Below are positions 1-8,323 of a stretch of 64,000 nucleotides of DNA, one piece after another. Within the stretch, counting starts at the first letter, position 1. Every line of letters starts with the position of its first letter. A program made the translations under genes and the position numbers. This stretch comes from Bacillus weihaiensis. GTDB lineage: Bacteria; Bacillota; Bacilli; Bacillales; Bacillaceae. Below the pieces are notes generated by a model, which saw nothing but the letters and a program-made list of their open reading frames with translations, was not told the DNA's origin and searched no databases. The stretch is taken from contig NZ_CP016020.1 in NCBI RefSeq assembly GCF_001889165.1, forward strand, positions 3,694,501 through 3,758,500, written 5' to 3'.

Positions 1-2
1 AT

Positions 3-200
3 AAGGATCAAAAAAACTCGTTCTCTAGTTCTAAGCATTCTTTCCCTTCTTTTGTAAAGGGAAAGAATGTTAACCTTTTTACTACTCAACGCCTTCTTGA
101 AGAGATTGGCGGAACTCTCATCGTAAAGAAACGTGTTGGTCGTGTAATGAGGGTCATCATTAGTCTAGAAGGAAGAAAAAGAGATCAACTGGGTACTTGA
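3..200 (+). CDS. C-terminal end of a truncated gene (possible ATPase domain of a sensor kinase)
   Basis: An open frame enters from the left edge and stops with TGA inside a terminator stem. The readable tail contains TTQRLLEEIGGTLIVKKRVG followed by a hydrophobic strand. It has the rhythm of the last part of a histidine-kinase-type HATPase domain (helix, then 'GG.l.v.s..G.gt.v.i.l'), but the glycine-rich lid motifs lie outside the window or are not conserved. The stop followed directly by a terminator shows this is the true end of a plus-strand gene. The family assignment is a weak inference. Confidence 0.5.
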   Translation, partial: KDQKNSFSSSKHSFPSFVKGKNVNLFTTQRLLEEIGGTLIVKKRVGRVMRVIISLEGRKRDQLGT

Positions 201-208
201 TCTCTTTT
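177..208. terminator. Bidirectional rho-independent terminator
   Basis: AAAAGAGATCAA, an 8-base loop, then TTGATCTCTTTT: a perfect stem flanked by A and T runs. It separates the convergent ends of the truncated plus-strand gene and the minus-strand MpsC gene. Confidence 0.85.
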
Positions 209-217
209 GGATTCTTT

Positions 218-898
218 TTAGGAAGATACTACAAACGACATATAAGACTTATCCTCTTTAAAATCCCAATCAATAAATATGTCCTTCACCTTTGCATTTA
301 ATAGTTCATCAAACTTTCCATACCTGTGAAAGTACTCCTTTTCAAGCTCATCCTTTGTTAACTTTAATTCCTCTAAAAATCCTTTTCTAACAAGAGCCTT
401 TTCAATAGGAATTAAAATCCCTATTCGTTCTACTAGATAAATGGTTGAAGAGAGCTGGTATATATGAATTTGATCTGGTACTTTTTGAACAAGCTGGCTT
501 ATTCTCGCGACTTCTTGCTCCAAACGTGTAAAAGAGGCTGGAACAGTCACAGAAGCCTCCAAGATGATTTCGTCTAATTTAAACATAATCATTCCAGAAT
601 TATTCGGGAAATTCCAATCATCAAACGTTTCTGTTACATCCCTTTCATATCTAGCTCTAAGTGCTCCTGTCAATTCCTCAATCACATGATTGATTATGAC
701 CGCACGAGCTCTTTCCACCTGATTTCTTTGCCCTTGATGGATAAGAACCTCCTCCATAGGAGAGATAAATCCCCTAATATATATAACTAAGTGATTCTCA
801 CTAGCCGTAGCTTGACAGGATTGTGGTCCTTTTCCAAAGTTCTTACGTAATAGCTTGCTCGTAAAGCTGCCTATCCAATTTAATTGATCCTGCTCCAT
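218..898 (-). CDS. MpsC / DUF2294 family protein, two-domain (copy 1)
   Basis: A protein of about 226 residues built from two related halves. The first half has the family hallmark KNFGKGPQSC with IYIRGFISPMEEVL. The second repeats the pattern less exactly (YQLSSTIYLVERIGILIPIE) and ends in an acidic and aromatic stretch (FIDWDFKEDKSYMSF). This matches the Pfam family MpsC (formerly DUF2294), linked in the family description to a sodium-dependent membrane-potential/bicarbonate system; the role here is not shown. There is no signal peptide or membrane helix. I chose ATG 898 because AAGGAGT sits 7 bases upstream; a GTG 9 bases further out has no ribosome site. A paralogue lies at 6.2-6.9 kb. 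Confidence 0.8.
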   Translation of the reverse strand: MEQDQLNWIGSFTSKLLRKNFGKGPQSCQATASENHLVIYIRGFISPMEEVLIHQGQRNQVERARAVIINHVIEELTGALRARYERDVTETFDDWNFPNNSGMIMFKLDEIILEASVTVPASFTRLEQEVARISQLVQKVPDQIHIYQLSSTIYLVERIGILIPIEKALVRKGFLEELKLTKDELEKEYFHRYGKFDELLNAKVKDIFIDWDFKEDKSYMSFVVSS

Positions 899-1295
899 TT
901 GCAGCACTCCTTATATAATGAGCGGATTAAGAAAAATTTAATACCTCTTAAACACCTGGGTAAAACTCCTCTCCATACTGATCTTCCCTTGCTAGTAGTA
1001 TGGTCAAAGGTTCATTCATCCATAAATAATTCCTACAACTTTCATATTATTTGGAGTGAATTCACTAGCGAACTGCTTAGTCACAACCAATGTACTTTTG
1101 ATTCCTTGCAAGCGGGAAAGATTGTTAGGTTAACACTTGGATTTGGCAATTAAAAAAATTGCTATAAATGGCAGTGTATTTTATGAATGTAAAAAGAGCC
1201 AAAATACGCAAGCAGTGCATAAAAACTTGCATATTTTATGCTCTTTAATTTTATTCCTTATTGTGTTAACTATCCGTTAGTGTAAAAGAATAAAA
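899..1295. other. Intergenic stretch without a convincing gene
   Basis: AT-rich. The only long plus-strand frame has no ribosome site and no recognisable motif. An imperfect stem (AAAGAGC near 1195 pairing with GCTCTTT near 1239) may be a terminator or a small decayed repeat. Confidence 0.5.
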
Positions 1296-1457
1296 CTATT
1301 CTGTTCTCAACTTTTTATAAAAAATATCATATAGAACACCAAATAAACCAAACATTATAATAATCAAACCATATATTTTGGAACCGCCCCAAAAAGTATG
1401 ATATACACCAATTCCTGTTGCGGAATAAGCAATAAAAGCCATTACAAATCTTTTCAT
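1296..1457 (-). CDS. Small membrane protein, 53 residues
   Basis: Reads MKRFVMAFIAYSATGIGVYH at its start, then a second hydrophobic helix (about residues 29-44) and a basic tail ending KKLRTE. GGGAGGG lies 8-9 bases before the ATG, a strong ribosome site. Two short membrane segments are predicted by eye. No family recognised. It is monocistronic and unlinked to its neighbours. Confidence 0.6.
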   Translation of the reverse strand: MKRFVMAFIAYSATGIGVYHTFWGGSKIYGLIIIMFGLFGVLYDIFYKKLRTE

Positions 1458-1852
1458 TTTAAATATCCCTCCCACAGACTTATTTCACCATAAAAATCTA
1501 TTTAATCGTTTAGAATTACTATTACTTTCTTAAACTAACGCCCCTTTACTTCAACAAGAAAAAGCCAAACTCTTTCTTGAAGATTAGCGCTTCTATTGCT
1601 GAAGATACTACTTCTCTATTTCCTTTGAATAATTTAGCAAGATTCCCTTTCTAGAGAATGGTCTCTGCTCTTCTATTTGTCAATGTAGATGTAGAAATCT
1701 AAATTATATACCTATACACACCGAAAAAACACAGTAATATTTCTTTATTGGTGTTTCGCATATTAGAGATATGCTATTACTCAATTAGTTTTAAGTTTAA
1801 CAAAGGTTTGCAGACTTTTGTTAAAAATATATGTTAGGTAATATGAAGGCAT
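1458..1852. other. Intergenic stretch, nothing recognised
   Basis: AT-rich, no open frame with a ribosome site, no repeat shared with the rest of the window. It may hold the promoter of the small membrane protein. Confidence 0.4.
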
Positions 1853-1887
1853 AAAAAAGGTATTGGTGACTTACCAATACCTTTTTT
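1853..1887. terminator. Rho-independent terminator of the protease-lipoprotein unit
   Basis: AAAAAAGGTATTGGT, a short loop, ACCAATACCTTTTTT: a 9-bp GC-containing stem extended by A/T pairs and a T run on either strand. It lies just past the stop of the minus-strand lipoprotein gene. Confidence 0.9.
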
Positions 1888-1897
1888 ATGTTTTATA

Positions 1898-2227
1898 TTA
1901 TTGCAAAACTATTACCTTCTTTAAAGAAGGATTTTCATTACTAGCTAAGTTTATAGGCTCTTTAAATAATACTTTAACCTTCTGATCTACTAGTAAATCT
2001 TTAGAAGTAATAATGTCTCCATTTTCTGTTATTATCTCAGTATCTTCTTCTACTACAGAAACAATATCGTAACCAATGTCTTCATCAGTTTTAGAGACAT
2101 ACTCAGTTACATCAAGGGTAATTTTTGAACCATTAACCTCTAAAATTTTTGATTCAATTTCATTAACTTTATTATTACAAGCAGTTAAAAGAATAATGGA
2201 AATTAATACAAATATAAGTTTTTTCAA
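1898..2227 (-). CDS. Small lipoprotein, unknown function
   Basis: A 109-residue protein with a classical lipoprotein signal: MKK, a hydrophobic stretch and the lipobox LLTAC, so Cys17 should be lipidated after cleavage. The mature part is acidic and beta-rich with repeated 'I..NG..I' segments, like small OB or beta-barrel lipoproteins. No family recognised. It starts 20 bases after the stop of the protease gene and shares its terminator, so the two are probably cotranscribed; a role in binding or restraining the protease at the cell surface is speculation. Confidence 0.7.
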   Translation of the reverse strand: MKKLIFVLISIILLTACNNKVNEIESKILEVNGSKITLDVTEYVSKTDEDIGYDIVSVVEEDTEIITENGDIITSKDLLVDQKVKVLFKEPINLASNENPSLKKVIVLQ

Positions 2228-2247
2228 CGTATTTCACCTTCTCATTG

Positions 2248-3045
2248 TCACCAAGTAACTGGAGATAGATTAAAGGAATTCACAAAATTTTCTATTTGTG
2301 TATATACTTTAGTTGAACCATTAGATCCTTCATGTATTCCAACTAATTTAGAACCAGTGTAAACTGGAGATCCACTGTCACCTCCTTGTGAAGAATAATT
2401 TGCAGCACTCATATCGTAATGGTTACGTACAGAATAATATGTGCTTCGAATTGTTCCGCACGAATTTCCAGTATAAGAGCCATTCATACAGATAGGCTGT
2501 CCCACATATTCTTCAGATTCATCTTGCCAACTAGAAAAATCTGATTTAGCATAATTTTCATTACTAGAATAAGAGGTTTGACCATATGTTATAGCCATAG
2601 CATCAACATTCCCAGAGTTTTTAGAAATATATCCTTTGCCATAGTAATATCCACCTTGGTTAAAACGATCACCTGCAGAACCACAATGCCCTGCGGTAAT
2701 TCCATAACGCCAACTAGAGGAAGTAGCTGAGAATCCATGAGTACAATATCCTTTACCAGACTCAATATTATCGATTCTTATACCTCCTTTTAGAGGTATA
2801 TGTCGACTAGTTCGGGATTCTTCAGATCCACCGTCATCTTCAACTATTACTACATTATCGTTTCCGTATCTTGTTAATAACTTCTGTTTAGCATCTTCAG
2901 TAAATGGATAAATACCAATTATAACTTTATTTGATTCGATCTCTGTTGCAATTGTATTTATAACGATATCTTCTTGCGCTAATATTTCTTTATTTAATCT
3001 TATCTCATCGTTTAAGTTACGCAATTCTTTCTCACTTTTTTTCAT
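2248..3045 (-). CDS. Secreted chymotrypsin-fold serine protease (S1), catalytic part
   Basis: Carries the S1 triad in order: ITAGHC (His), GNVDAMAI (Asp) and GGDSGSPVY (Ser), as in alpha-lytic/streptogrisin-type bacterial proteases. Four Cys could form two disulfides (Cys of YCTHG with GHC; Cys of PICMNG with NSCG). About 90 residues before the domain look like the rest of a propeptide. The annotated ATG has no ribosome site of its own. The frame stays open further upstream (IYKDDYKIKFKQ), and shifting by -1 at the seven-A run at 3081-3087 joins it to the signal/propeptide frame at 3057-3548. The full product would be a prepro-protease of about 430 residues. Either the gene is broken by one base, or the run is a slippery site, or it is a sequencing error. 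Confidence 0.85.
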   Translation of the reverse strand: MKKSEKELRNLNDEIRLNKEILAQEDIVINTIATEIESNKVIIGIYPFTEDAKQKLLTRYGNDNVVIVEDDGGSEESRTSRHIPLKGGIRIDNIESGKGYCTHGFSATSSSWRYGITAGHCGSAGDRFNQGGYYYGKGYISKNSGNVDAMAITYGQTSYSSNENYAKSDFSSWQDESEEYVGQPICMNGSYTGNSCGTIRSTYYSVRNHYDMSAANYSSQGGDSGSPVYTGSKLVGIHEGSNGSTKVYTQIENFVNSFNLSPVTW

Positions 3046-3056
3046 TTGTTTAAATT

Positions 3057-3548
3057 TTATTTTATAATCATCTTTATATATTTTTTTATCTCTTTCATTT
3101 CTTTCATGTAATTCTTTAGATCTTTAGTAAAAGTAATCGTAACAACACCTTTGTCTGATTGATCTACGTAAAGACCACCAAATTCTTCTTCGGGAATTGA
3201 TTGCTTTATATAATTAATAATTTCAGGTACTTCTTTTTCCTGTTTTTCGAAACGATTTTTCAATTCCGAAAATTCATCTTGAGTTAGCCAAACACCATAA
3301 GACTCTTTAGATTCAGGAACTTCTTTCAAAGAAATAACATCATTAATATGACTGATATCAGAATTTAGACCAAATTCCTTTCTAAACTTTTTGCTTTCTT
3401 TTATTTCTTCCATCGGTTCTTGTTCTTGATTTGACTCTGCCATTCCTATAATCGGCATTGCTAAAAATGAAACACATAAGAAAGTTAAAACTAATAAAGA
3501 GGAAGAAACTATTTTTGAAACAAATTTTAATCTATTAAAATTCCCCAT
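3057..3548 (-). CDS. Signal peptide and propeptide of the S1 protease (5' part of a split gene)
   Basis: 163 residues with a good ribosome site (GGAGGG, 8 bases). An N-terminal signal sequence runs to about residue 37 (hydrophobic core SSSLLVLTFLCVSFLAM, cleavage near GMAES). It is followed by an acidic, helical propeptide with WLTQDEFSEL and a beta segment GVVTITFTKDL, typical of propeptides in front of S1 proteases of Bacillus. The frame ends MIIK-stop a few codons past the seven-A run. Alone it would be a secreted peptide with no enzyme, so its purpose only makes sense joined to the downstream catalytic frame. Confidence 0.8.
   Translation of the reverse strand: MGNFNRLKFVSKIVSSSLLVLTFLCVSFLAMPIIGMAESNQEQEPMEEIKESKKFRKEFGLNSDISHINDVISLKEVPESKESYGVWLTQDEFSELKNRFEKQEKEVPEIINYIKQSIPEEEFGGLYVDQSDKGVVTITFTKDLKNYMKEMKEIKKYIKMIIK
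3081..3087 (-). other. Seven-A run: frameshift point / possible slippery heptamer
   Basis: On the minus strand the zero frame reads ATA AAA AAA TAT, that is A_AAA_AAA, the canonical layout of a bacterial -1 slippery heptamer. Slipping back one base gives ATA TAT AAA GAT GAT and enters the protease frame without a stop. A stop in the zero frame follows seven codons later. No clear stimulatory stem or upstream Shine-Dalgarno-like element is visible. Confidence 0.6.
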
Positions 3549-3682
3549 AAAAAAATCCCTCCATTTGATAGAATATATTTACAAATTAATACTAACATAC
3601 ATTTTTTGGGGTAGACTTTAACTCCACAAAAAAATTACAATATTTTTACATTATTTTTCTTCCTACCAAATAATATATTATT

Positions 3683-5215
3683 ACTCAACTTTCGCACTTA
3701 GAAAAATGTAGTTCGCTCAACGTACTGTAATGCTAGTAGTTGTTGAAGTATGATCATTTACAAATAAATAGGCATGAAAAAACACCCCGTCATTTGGTAT
3801 AGTTGATTTGACTAGAATCTACATAACCATACAGAAGAGGTGCCTCCTATATGATAACTAATAATAATCAAAATAAGCAACTACCAAATGAATTATCTTC
3901 AACATTTAAGGAATTACAGATATTTAAGCATCTAAGAAAAGCTAGTATTACGAAGTCTTTAGGTTTTACCTGTTCGTACCTTTTCCAAGTAATTTTTTGT
4001 TTAATCTTTGAAAACAAAAACTGGTTTCGCACACTTGAAAATAGGAAATCTACCGATTTCCCTGCTAAGGATGCTGTCTATCGTTTCTTAAATCAATCTA
4101 CTTATTCTTGGAGACGTTTTTTAACATTCTTTAGTGCTGATACGATTGGAACAATAACAAAACTAACCGATCACAAACGTCCGAAAGTATTAATTTTAGA
4201 CGATTCTTCCTATAACCGAAATCGTAGTAAAACAGTTGAGTTACTTGCTCGTTGTTTTGATCATGCTTCTCAAAAAATGCGATTTTACAAAGGTTTTCGC
4301 ATACTTACGCTCGGATGGTCTGATGGTGCTACTTTCATTCCCGTAGACTTTTCTTTATTGAGCTCAAAAACGAGTCAGATCAACGGAATATCAACAAAGA
4401 TAGATAAACGTAGCTCTGGTTACAAGCGCCGTCACGAAGCGCTACAATCTGCACCAGAACAAATTCCTGATATGATTCGGCGTGCTTTGAACGCCGGGAT
4501 TGATGCCTCATATGTTCTGATGGATACTTGGTTTACTCATCAACCACTAATTAAGAACATCAAAGAACAAGGACTTGATGTCATTGGAATGGTTAAGAAT
4601 TTAAAGCAACGGTACCTTGTAAATGGTAATCGAGTGAGTTTAAAAGAACTCTATCATTTAGCAGCACCAATTCAAGGACAAAAAGGACTTCTTCGCTCCA
4701 TTCATACAATCCAAGCTAATGATGTTCCAGTTAAAATAGTTTTTGTTCGCAACCGAAATAAAAAGAGTGAATGGCTAGCTATATCTGAGTACAGACTGCA
4801 CGTTAAGTGACCAAGAAATTATCAAAATCTACGGGATGCGATGGGACATTGAAGTGTTTTTCAAAACAACTAAATCCTTATTAAAACTCCAGAAGGAGTT
4901 TCAAAGTCGCTCCTATGATTCCTTGATCAGTCATACAACGATTGTCTTTGCGCGTTACATTGTTCTGTCTTGGCAAAACCGTTGTGGCACTGACCAACGT
5001 ACACTTGGTGGGTTGTTTTATGAACTATGTGATGAAATCAGTGACCTCGATTGGGCTATGGCACTTCAGCAACTAATTGAGCTTCTTGAAGATACCTTAA
5101 AAGAGAGTAACAAAAGAATTCAAAAGTTAATAAAAAGTCAACTACAGCAATGGATTGCAGGTTTACCTAAATATATCAAGGCGTACCTGCCTATTTCAGT
5201 CTGCGAAAGTTGAGT
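3683..5215 (+). mobile_element. IS4-family insertion sequence, about 1.53 kb
   Basis: Bounded by perfect 14-bp inverted repeats: ACTCAACTTTCGCA at 3683-3696 and TGCGAAAGTTGAGT at 5202-5215. Inside is one transposase gene, broken by a frameshift. The flanks are A/T-only sequence, and I could not define a convincing target duplication. A hairpin-like AGGTGCCTCCT covers the ribosome site in front of the transposase. The element sits upstream of the protease gene and may have cut into its promoter region. Confidence 0.85.
3851..5213 (+). pseudogene. IS4-type DDE transposase, frameshifted
   Basis: The first frame (3851-4810, 319 residues) contains the N-terminal fold, the first catalytic Asp (VLILDDSSYNR) and the second (YVLMDTWFTH). 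The second frame resumes with GMRWDIEVFFKTTKSLL, the Y-(2)-R-(3)-E-(6)-K signature of IS4 transposases with the catalytic Glu. Reading the other frame across the junction gives LSTDCTLSDQEIIKIYG, which fits the family. The break is therefore a single extra base near 4781 (GCT-A-TATCTG). The stop codon lies in the right inverted repeat. As written, the element cannot make a full transposase. Confidence 0.85.
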
Positions 5216-5998
5216 TATTATATTAAAGGGTAGTTTCTCTCATTAAGAACTTTACTACTCTATGATAATTTTCCTAACTTCGTTTGCTTTAGCATTTATT
5301 TTCCCTCTACTCGATTTAGAAACATGACTTATTGGACCATCACTATAGTAATTTATAACTATTCCTATACTCTTCTTCGTTGTGCAGCAATCTGGCCTGA
5401 TTGATGAACAAAAAATTCCTGCATATCAATACAGGAACTTTAATCAAACTTTATAAATTATCAATCTTTTTTAACAGATTATCAGACTTTATTTTAAATC
5501 AACATCAATTGGTTAAATAATAGTAGACCGGTCCATACGCACTTTGTGCTCTCTTGCTTTGCTGCTAGTGAAGGCTCAGCGATTACTAAAAAAACAACAC
5601 TTAGACCCAAAACAGTAAGAAACGATTTAATATTTTTTCTTATGTAATAATTACATCATACATTCTGGATGATCCAAATTACAATATATAGAAAATATTT
5701 TCTTACAATACAAGTTTGCACATTCCAGAGCAAAGGGTTTTATTAAGAATGTAAGTTACCTCACACCTGTAAATATTAACTTGATTAAGCCTATCTATAT
5801 TGGGTAAGTCCGAGATAAGTCAAAAAAACGCCATACAGATGGAATGAAATGTGAAACTACACTTCTTTAAGCAAGAAGTATTCCATAGGATCTAATTCAC
5901 AGCTCAACAGAAGTCTTGGTCAAATTGATGTTGTAGTTCCTCAATATCATCACTAAGTTCACTAGCAATTCTTTATCAAACTTCTAAATGCGACAAAA
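5216..5998. other. Gene-free stretch with decayed coding remnants
   Basis: No intact gene. An imperfect inverted repeat TTCCTG...CAGGAA lies at about 5407-5432. A fragment with signal-peptide character lies at 5494-5643 (listed separately). The rest is AT-rich without recognisable motifs. Confidence 0.5.
5494..5643 (-). pseudogene. Remnant of a small secreted peptide gene
   Basis: A 50-codon frame starts at ATA (possibly a mutated ATG): I-RKNIKSFLTVLGLSVVFLV then IAEPSLAA, a clear signal sequence with an Ala-x-Ala type cleavage site, then about 20 residues without features and a stop. No ribosome site. This looks like the front of a decayed exported-peptide gene; the identity is unknown. Confidence 0.3.
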
Positions 5999-6044
5999 AA
6001 GCCAAAATAATAAGAAGAGATGTTCATTCTTGTTATTTTGGCTT
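5999..6044. terminator. Terminator, probably for the MpsC copy-2 gene
   Basis: AAAAAAGCCAAAATAA...TTATTTTGGCTT: a 12-bp outer stem continuing into AAGAA/TTCTT, A-rich on the left so that the minus strand carries a T run. It lies 160 bases past the stop of the minus-strand MpsC gene. Confidence 0.7.
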
Positions 6045-6206
6045 ATGTTTAGCTTGATCATCTAACACATTTCTACCAATATGCTGTTTTGTAAGTATGT
6101 AAAAATAAAAAGTAATAAGTCAAAGTTTTTATTTAGAGAGAAGGACTCTTTGTTCCACTCTCTTTTTTCCTAGCATAGTAAAAATGTATTTTTTGTAAAC
6201 ATCCCA

Positions 6207-6902
6207 TTATATATATATGAAGCAGTAGCTACGGTCATGGATATAATCCCACATAATGAAGAGATCTTCTACTTTTGACTCGAACAACTCTTGGAATGCA
6301 GTAGCGTGTCTTAAATAGCTTTCTTTTATTTCAGCTGTTCTTTCATTAAGCAAATCCTCGTGTCCTTTCGTAACGAGCATTTTCTCTACTTGTAGTAAAA
6401 CACCAGTCGATTTAATCACATACAAATTTGGATGGGCCTTTATTACTTCCATGCTCGTTGGTTGCTTATGGACTTCAGAACAAATTTCTGTCATTAATTG
6501 AAAAATCTTTTCCTTTAGTAAAGGGGAGATAAAACTATCTATCCATTCATCTGTCTCACGGTTTTCCATTAATAATAAGGCACTATTTTGTTCAAAATTC
6601 CAATCCTGTAAATAGTAGTTGAAGGGAATACCTAATGTATCTATTGCTTCCTGTGAAAATTCTTTAAACACTGTCTCCATGACTGAAGCTCTAAACGTAT
6701 GTGCAAGCTGTCTTTTTTTACTTTTCAAAAGGACATCCTCTGCAGGTGTTATAAAATTACGGATATGAATCACTAGCTTACTAGCATGCATCGTAATATA
6801 ACACGTTTCAGGACCCTTCCCAAATCGTCTTTTTAACAATTTACTCAAAGAGCTACTTAACAGGAGGAGATCTTCTTGATAGGGGTTCTCTATTTTTTTC
6901 AT
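6207..6902 (-). CDS. MpsC / DUF2294 family protein, two-domain (copy 2)
   Basis: About 231 residues, the same two-half plan as the copy at 0.2-0.9 kb: LKRRFGKGPETC and VIHIRNFITPAEDVLL in the first half, a weaker repeat (NLYVIKSTGVLLQVEKML) and a final acidic-aromatic motif (FIMWDYIHDRSYCF). Membership of the MpsC (DUF2294) family is clear; function is not proven. ATG 6902 has GGAGG 8 bases upstream, whereas the ATG 18 bases further out has none. The two copies differ substantially, so this is not a recent duplication. Confidence 0.8.
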   Translation of the reverse strand: MKKIENPYQEDLLLLSSSLSKLLKRRFGKGPETCYITMHASKLVIHIRNFITPAEDVLLKSKKRQLAHTFRASVMETVFKEFSQEAIDTLGIPFNYYLQDWNFEQNSALLLMENRETDEWIDSFISPLLKEKIFQLMTEICSEVHKQPTSMEVIKAHPNLYVIKSTGVLLQVEKMLVTKGHEDLLNERTAEIKESYLRHATAFQELFESKVEDLFIMWDYIHDRSYCFIYI

Positions 6903-7045
6903 CTCCTGTTCCTCCTTCATCTAAATAAAATTACTCTTAGAAGAAAGTGTCATATGTTGTCCAACACTTTTCCCTTATTCTGTATGCCTAAACCTCTCTT
7001 TATTTAGCGATATTCAATTATTCACCGCCAGTTTTTTTGTAAAAA

Positions 7046-7082
7046 CTAAAAAGGCCTAACTTCTATGAGGAGAAGTTAGGCC
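7046..7082 (-). terminator. Strong rho-independent terminator (minus strand)
   Basis: GGCCTAACTTCT (7053-7064), 6-base loop, AGAAGTTAGGCC: a perfect 12-bp stem. A five-A run on the left becomes a T run on the minus strand, so it ends a transcript coming from the right, where only the small broken gene at 7076-7230 is visible. Confidence 0.9.
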
Positions 7083-7230
7083 ATGGACAGACTAGCTATA
7101 TATAATAGTTTCTTCCATTTACCATCTTGGAATATGTAATTATTAACGTCTTTTAGTGTAATAAGCTTAGCATGATCTAGTCGCTCATGTAAGGTGTAGG
7201 TCTTGTACTTGTTTCTTTATGAAACTTCAT
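7076..7230 (-). pseudogene. Small gene, apparently frameshifted
   Basis: A frame closing with TAA inside the terminator stem reads TYTLHERLDHAKLITLKDVN and further on NYIFQDGKWKKLLYIA, which looks like real protein sequence, but it has no start codon. A neighbouring frame supplies ATG at 7230 (MKFHKETS). Joining them needs one base of frameshift near 7205. The strong terminator supports a former gene of about 50 codons. Family not recognised. Confidence 0.35.
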
Positions 7231-7409
7231 GTTATTGCGTTACTTTCTATTTTAACTAATAGCTGCAAGAAATTAGTCTTCATTATAGTATCATTTTTCG
7301 TCATGTTTCTCAATATGTAAATACAGTTTCAGCACATCCCGCAATAAAAGAATAGAATGCCTTTCCTTAACAAATGCTAAATGCAAGTAAGCAAAAGGAG
7401 CGAGGCAAT

Positions 7410-7652
7410 ATGGACCGTAGAAATCAACATTCGCAAACCTCCCCCCATCCTGATGGAGAAAGAGAGTCAATTCTAAATGATTCTCTGTCAACTTCAGGAC
7501 AAATGATGGGAATTAAAATGGATGCTGATCACGAATTCACACAAGAAATAAACCCGTATCATCATAAGCTGGTAACGGATCCTGACATGATTGAATTTGA
7601 GAAGCTAATGCGAGGCAAGAAAGTAGAAGAAGAACCAGAGGTGAACAAATAA
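7410..7652 (+). CDS. Small hydrophilic protein, 80 residues
   Basis: Starts MDRRNQHSQTSPHPDGERES and ends in an acidic tail (KKVEEEPEVNK). No membrane segment or signal. The ATG at 7410 is preceded by AAAGGAG (7395-7400), so the upstream in-frame ATG is not needed. The stop TAA overlaps the ATG of the next gene (TAATG), indicating translational coupling. The composition (no Cys, rich in polar and acidic residues) is like many small sporulation-associated Bacillus proteins, but I do not recognise the family. Confidence 0.65.
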   Translation: MDRRNQHSQTSPHPDGERESILNDSLSTSGQMMGIKMDADHEFTQEINPYHHKLVTDPDMIEFEKLMRGKKVEEEPEVNK

Positions 7653-7777
7653 TGTCAGATTGGAATGAACAAGCTGCCCCGAACAATAATCTACCTGCTA
7701 AAAATGCACGAAAATTACATGCAAAGCTTAATCGAGAAAATGTCTATACGAGGAAAGACAAAAAAAGAAATGAGTAG
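7652..7777 (+). CDS. Small basic protein, 41 residues
   Basis: Begins MSDWNEQAAPNNNLPAKNAR and ends RKDKKRNE. Its start codon overlaps the stop of the preceding gene by one base, and a terminator follows within 10 bases, so the two make a compact bicistron. The Lys/Arg/Asn-rich, structure-free sequence is reminiscent of minor small spore proteins, but no family can be assigned from sequence alone. Confidence 0.6.
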   Translation: MSDWNEQAAPNNNLPAKNARKLHAKLNRENVYTRKDKKRNE

Positions 7778-7782
7778 GTAAT

Positions 7783-7821
7783 AGGCAGATAAAGCTTGAG
7801 ACTCTTTATCTGCCTTTCTCT
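7783..7821 (+). terminator. Rho-independent terminator
   Basis: AGGCAGATAAAG, 9-base loop, CTTTATCTGCCT then TTCTCT. A 12-bp stem directly after the two small genes. Confidence 0.85.
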
Positions 7822-7968
7822 ATAAGTGGTCCTAAAAGATTTCCTTTGATTTACGCCCTATTCCTAGGTAGGCTCTTTGCTCAAATTTTGGTTGTTATAC
7901 AAAATCAATGCTGATCATATCGTTTGCTCCATGCGTGTGTGTGTGTGAAATCTGTCGAAACAACCCGA

Positions 7969-8304
7969 ATCGCGGATAGAGCGCCCATAATCGCGGATAA
8001 AGCACCCACTATCGCGGATAGAACACCCACTATCGCGGATAGAGCACCCACAATCGCGGATAGAACACCTACAATCGCGGATAGAGCACCCACTATCGCG
8101 GATAGAGCGCCCACAATCGCGGATAGAGCACCCACAATCGCGGATAAAGCACCCACTATCGCGGATAGAGCACCCACAATCGCGGATAGAGCACTCATAA
8201 TCGCGGATAGAGCACTCATAATCGCGGATAGAGCACTCATAATCGCGGATAGAGCACTCATAATCGCGGATAGAGCACCCACAATCGCGGATAGAACACT
8301 AAAA
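7969..8304. repeat. 16-copy tandem repeat of 21 bp
   Basis: Sixteen units in perfect 21-base register, each starting ATCGCGGATA and continuing with minor variants of GAGCACCCACA. Changes are nearly all G/A or C/T exchanges, and the last unit is degenerate at its end. Because 21 is a multiple of three, open frames appear on both strands (IADRAPT and SAIVGAL repeats), but there are no ribosome sites. The array begins right after the leader TCGAAACAACCCGA (7955-7968), which recurs with a single unit at 18946. No spacers, so it is not a CRISPR array. Confidence 0.95.
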
Positions 8305-8323
8305 AGCCACTAAGCGGACTCAA

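Noticed and set aside
884-1153. Plus-strand frame of 89 codons
   Set aside because: No ribosome site, begins inside the opposite gene, composition not protein-like.
3671-5225. Target-site duplication around the IS4 element
   Set aside because: Both flanks are A/T-only with a TATATTA word on each side, but at unequal distance from the inverted repeats, so no reliable duplication can be called.
7969-8304. CRISPR array
   Set aside because: Units are contiguous without unique spacers, and no cas gene is in the window.
7905-8313. Long open frames on both strands over the 21-bp array (Ala/Leu/Ser-rich on minus, IADRAPT repeats on plus)
   Set aside because: A 21-base unit keeps all frames open once one unit is free of stops. 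There are no ribosome sites and both strands look equally 'coding'.
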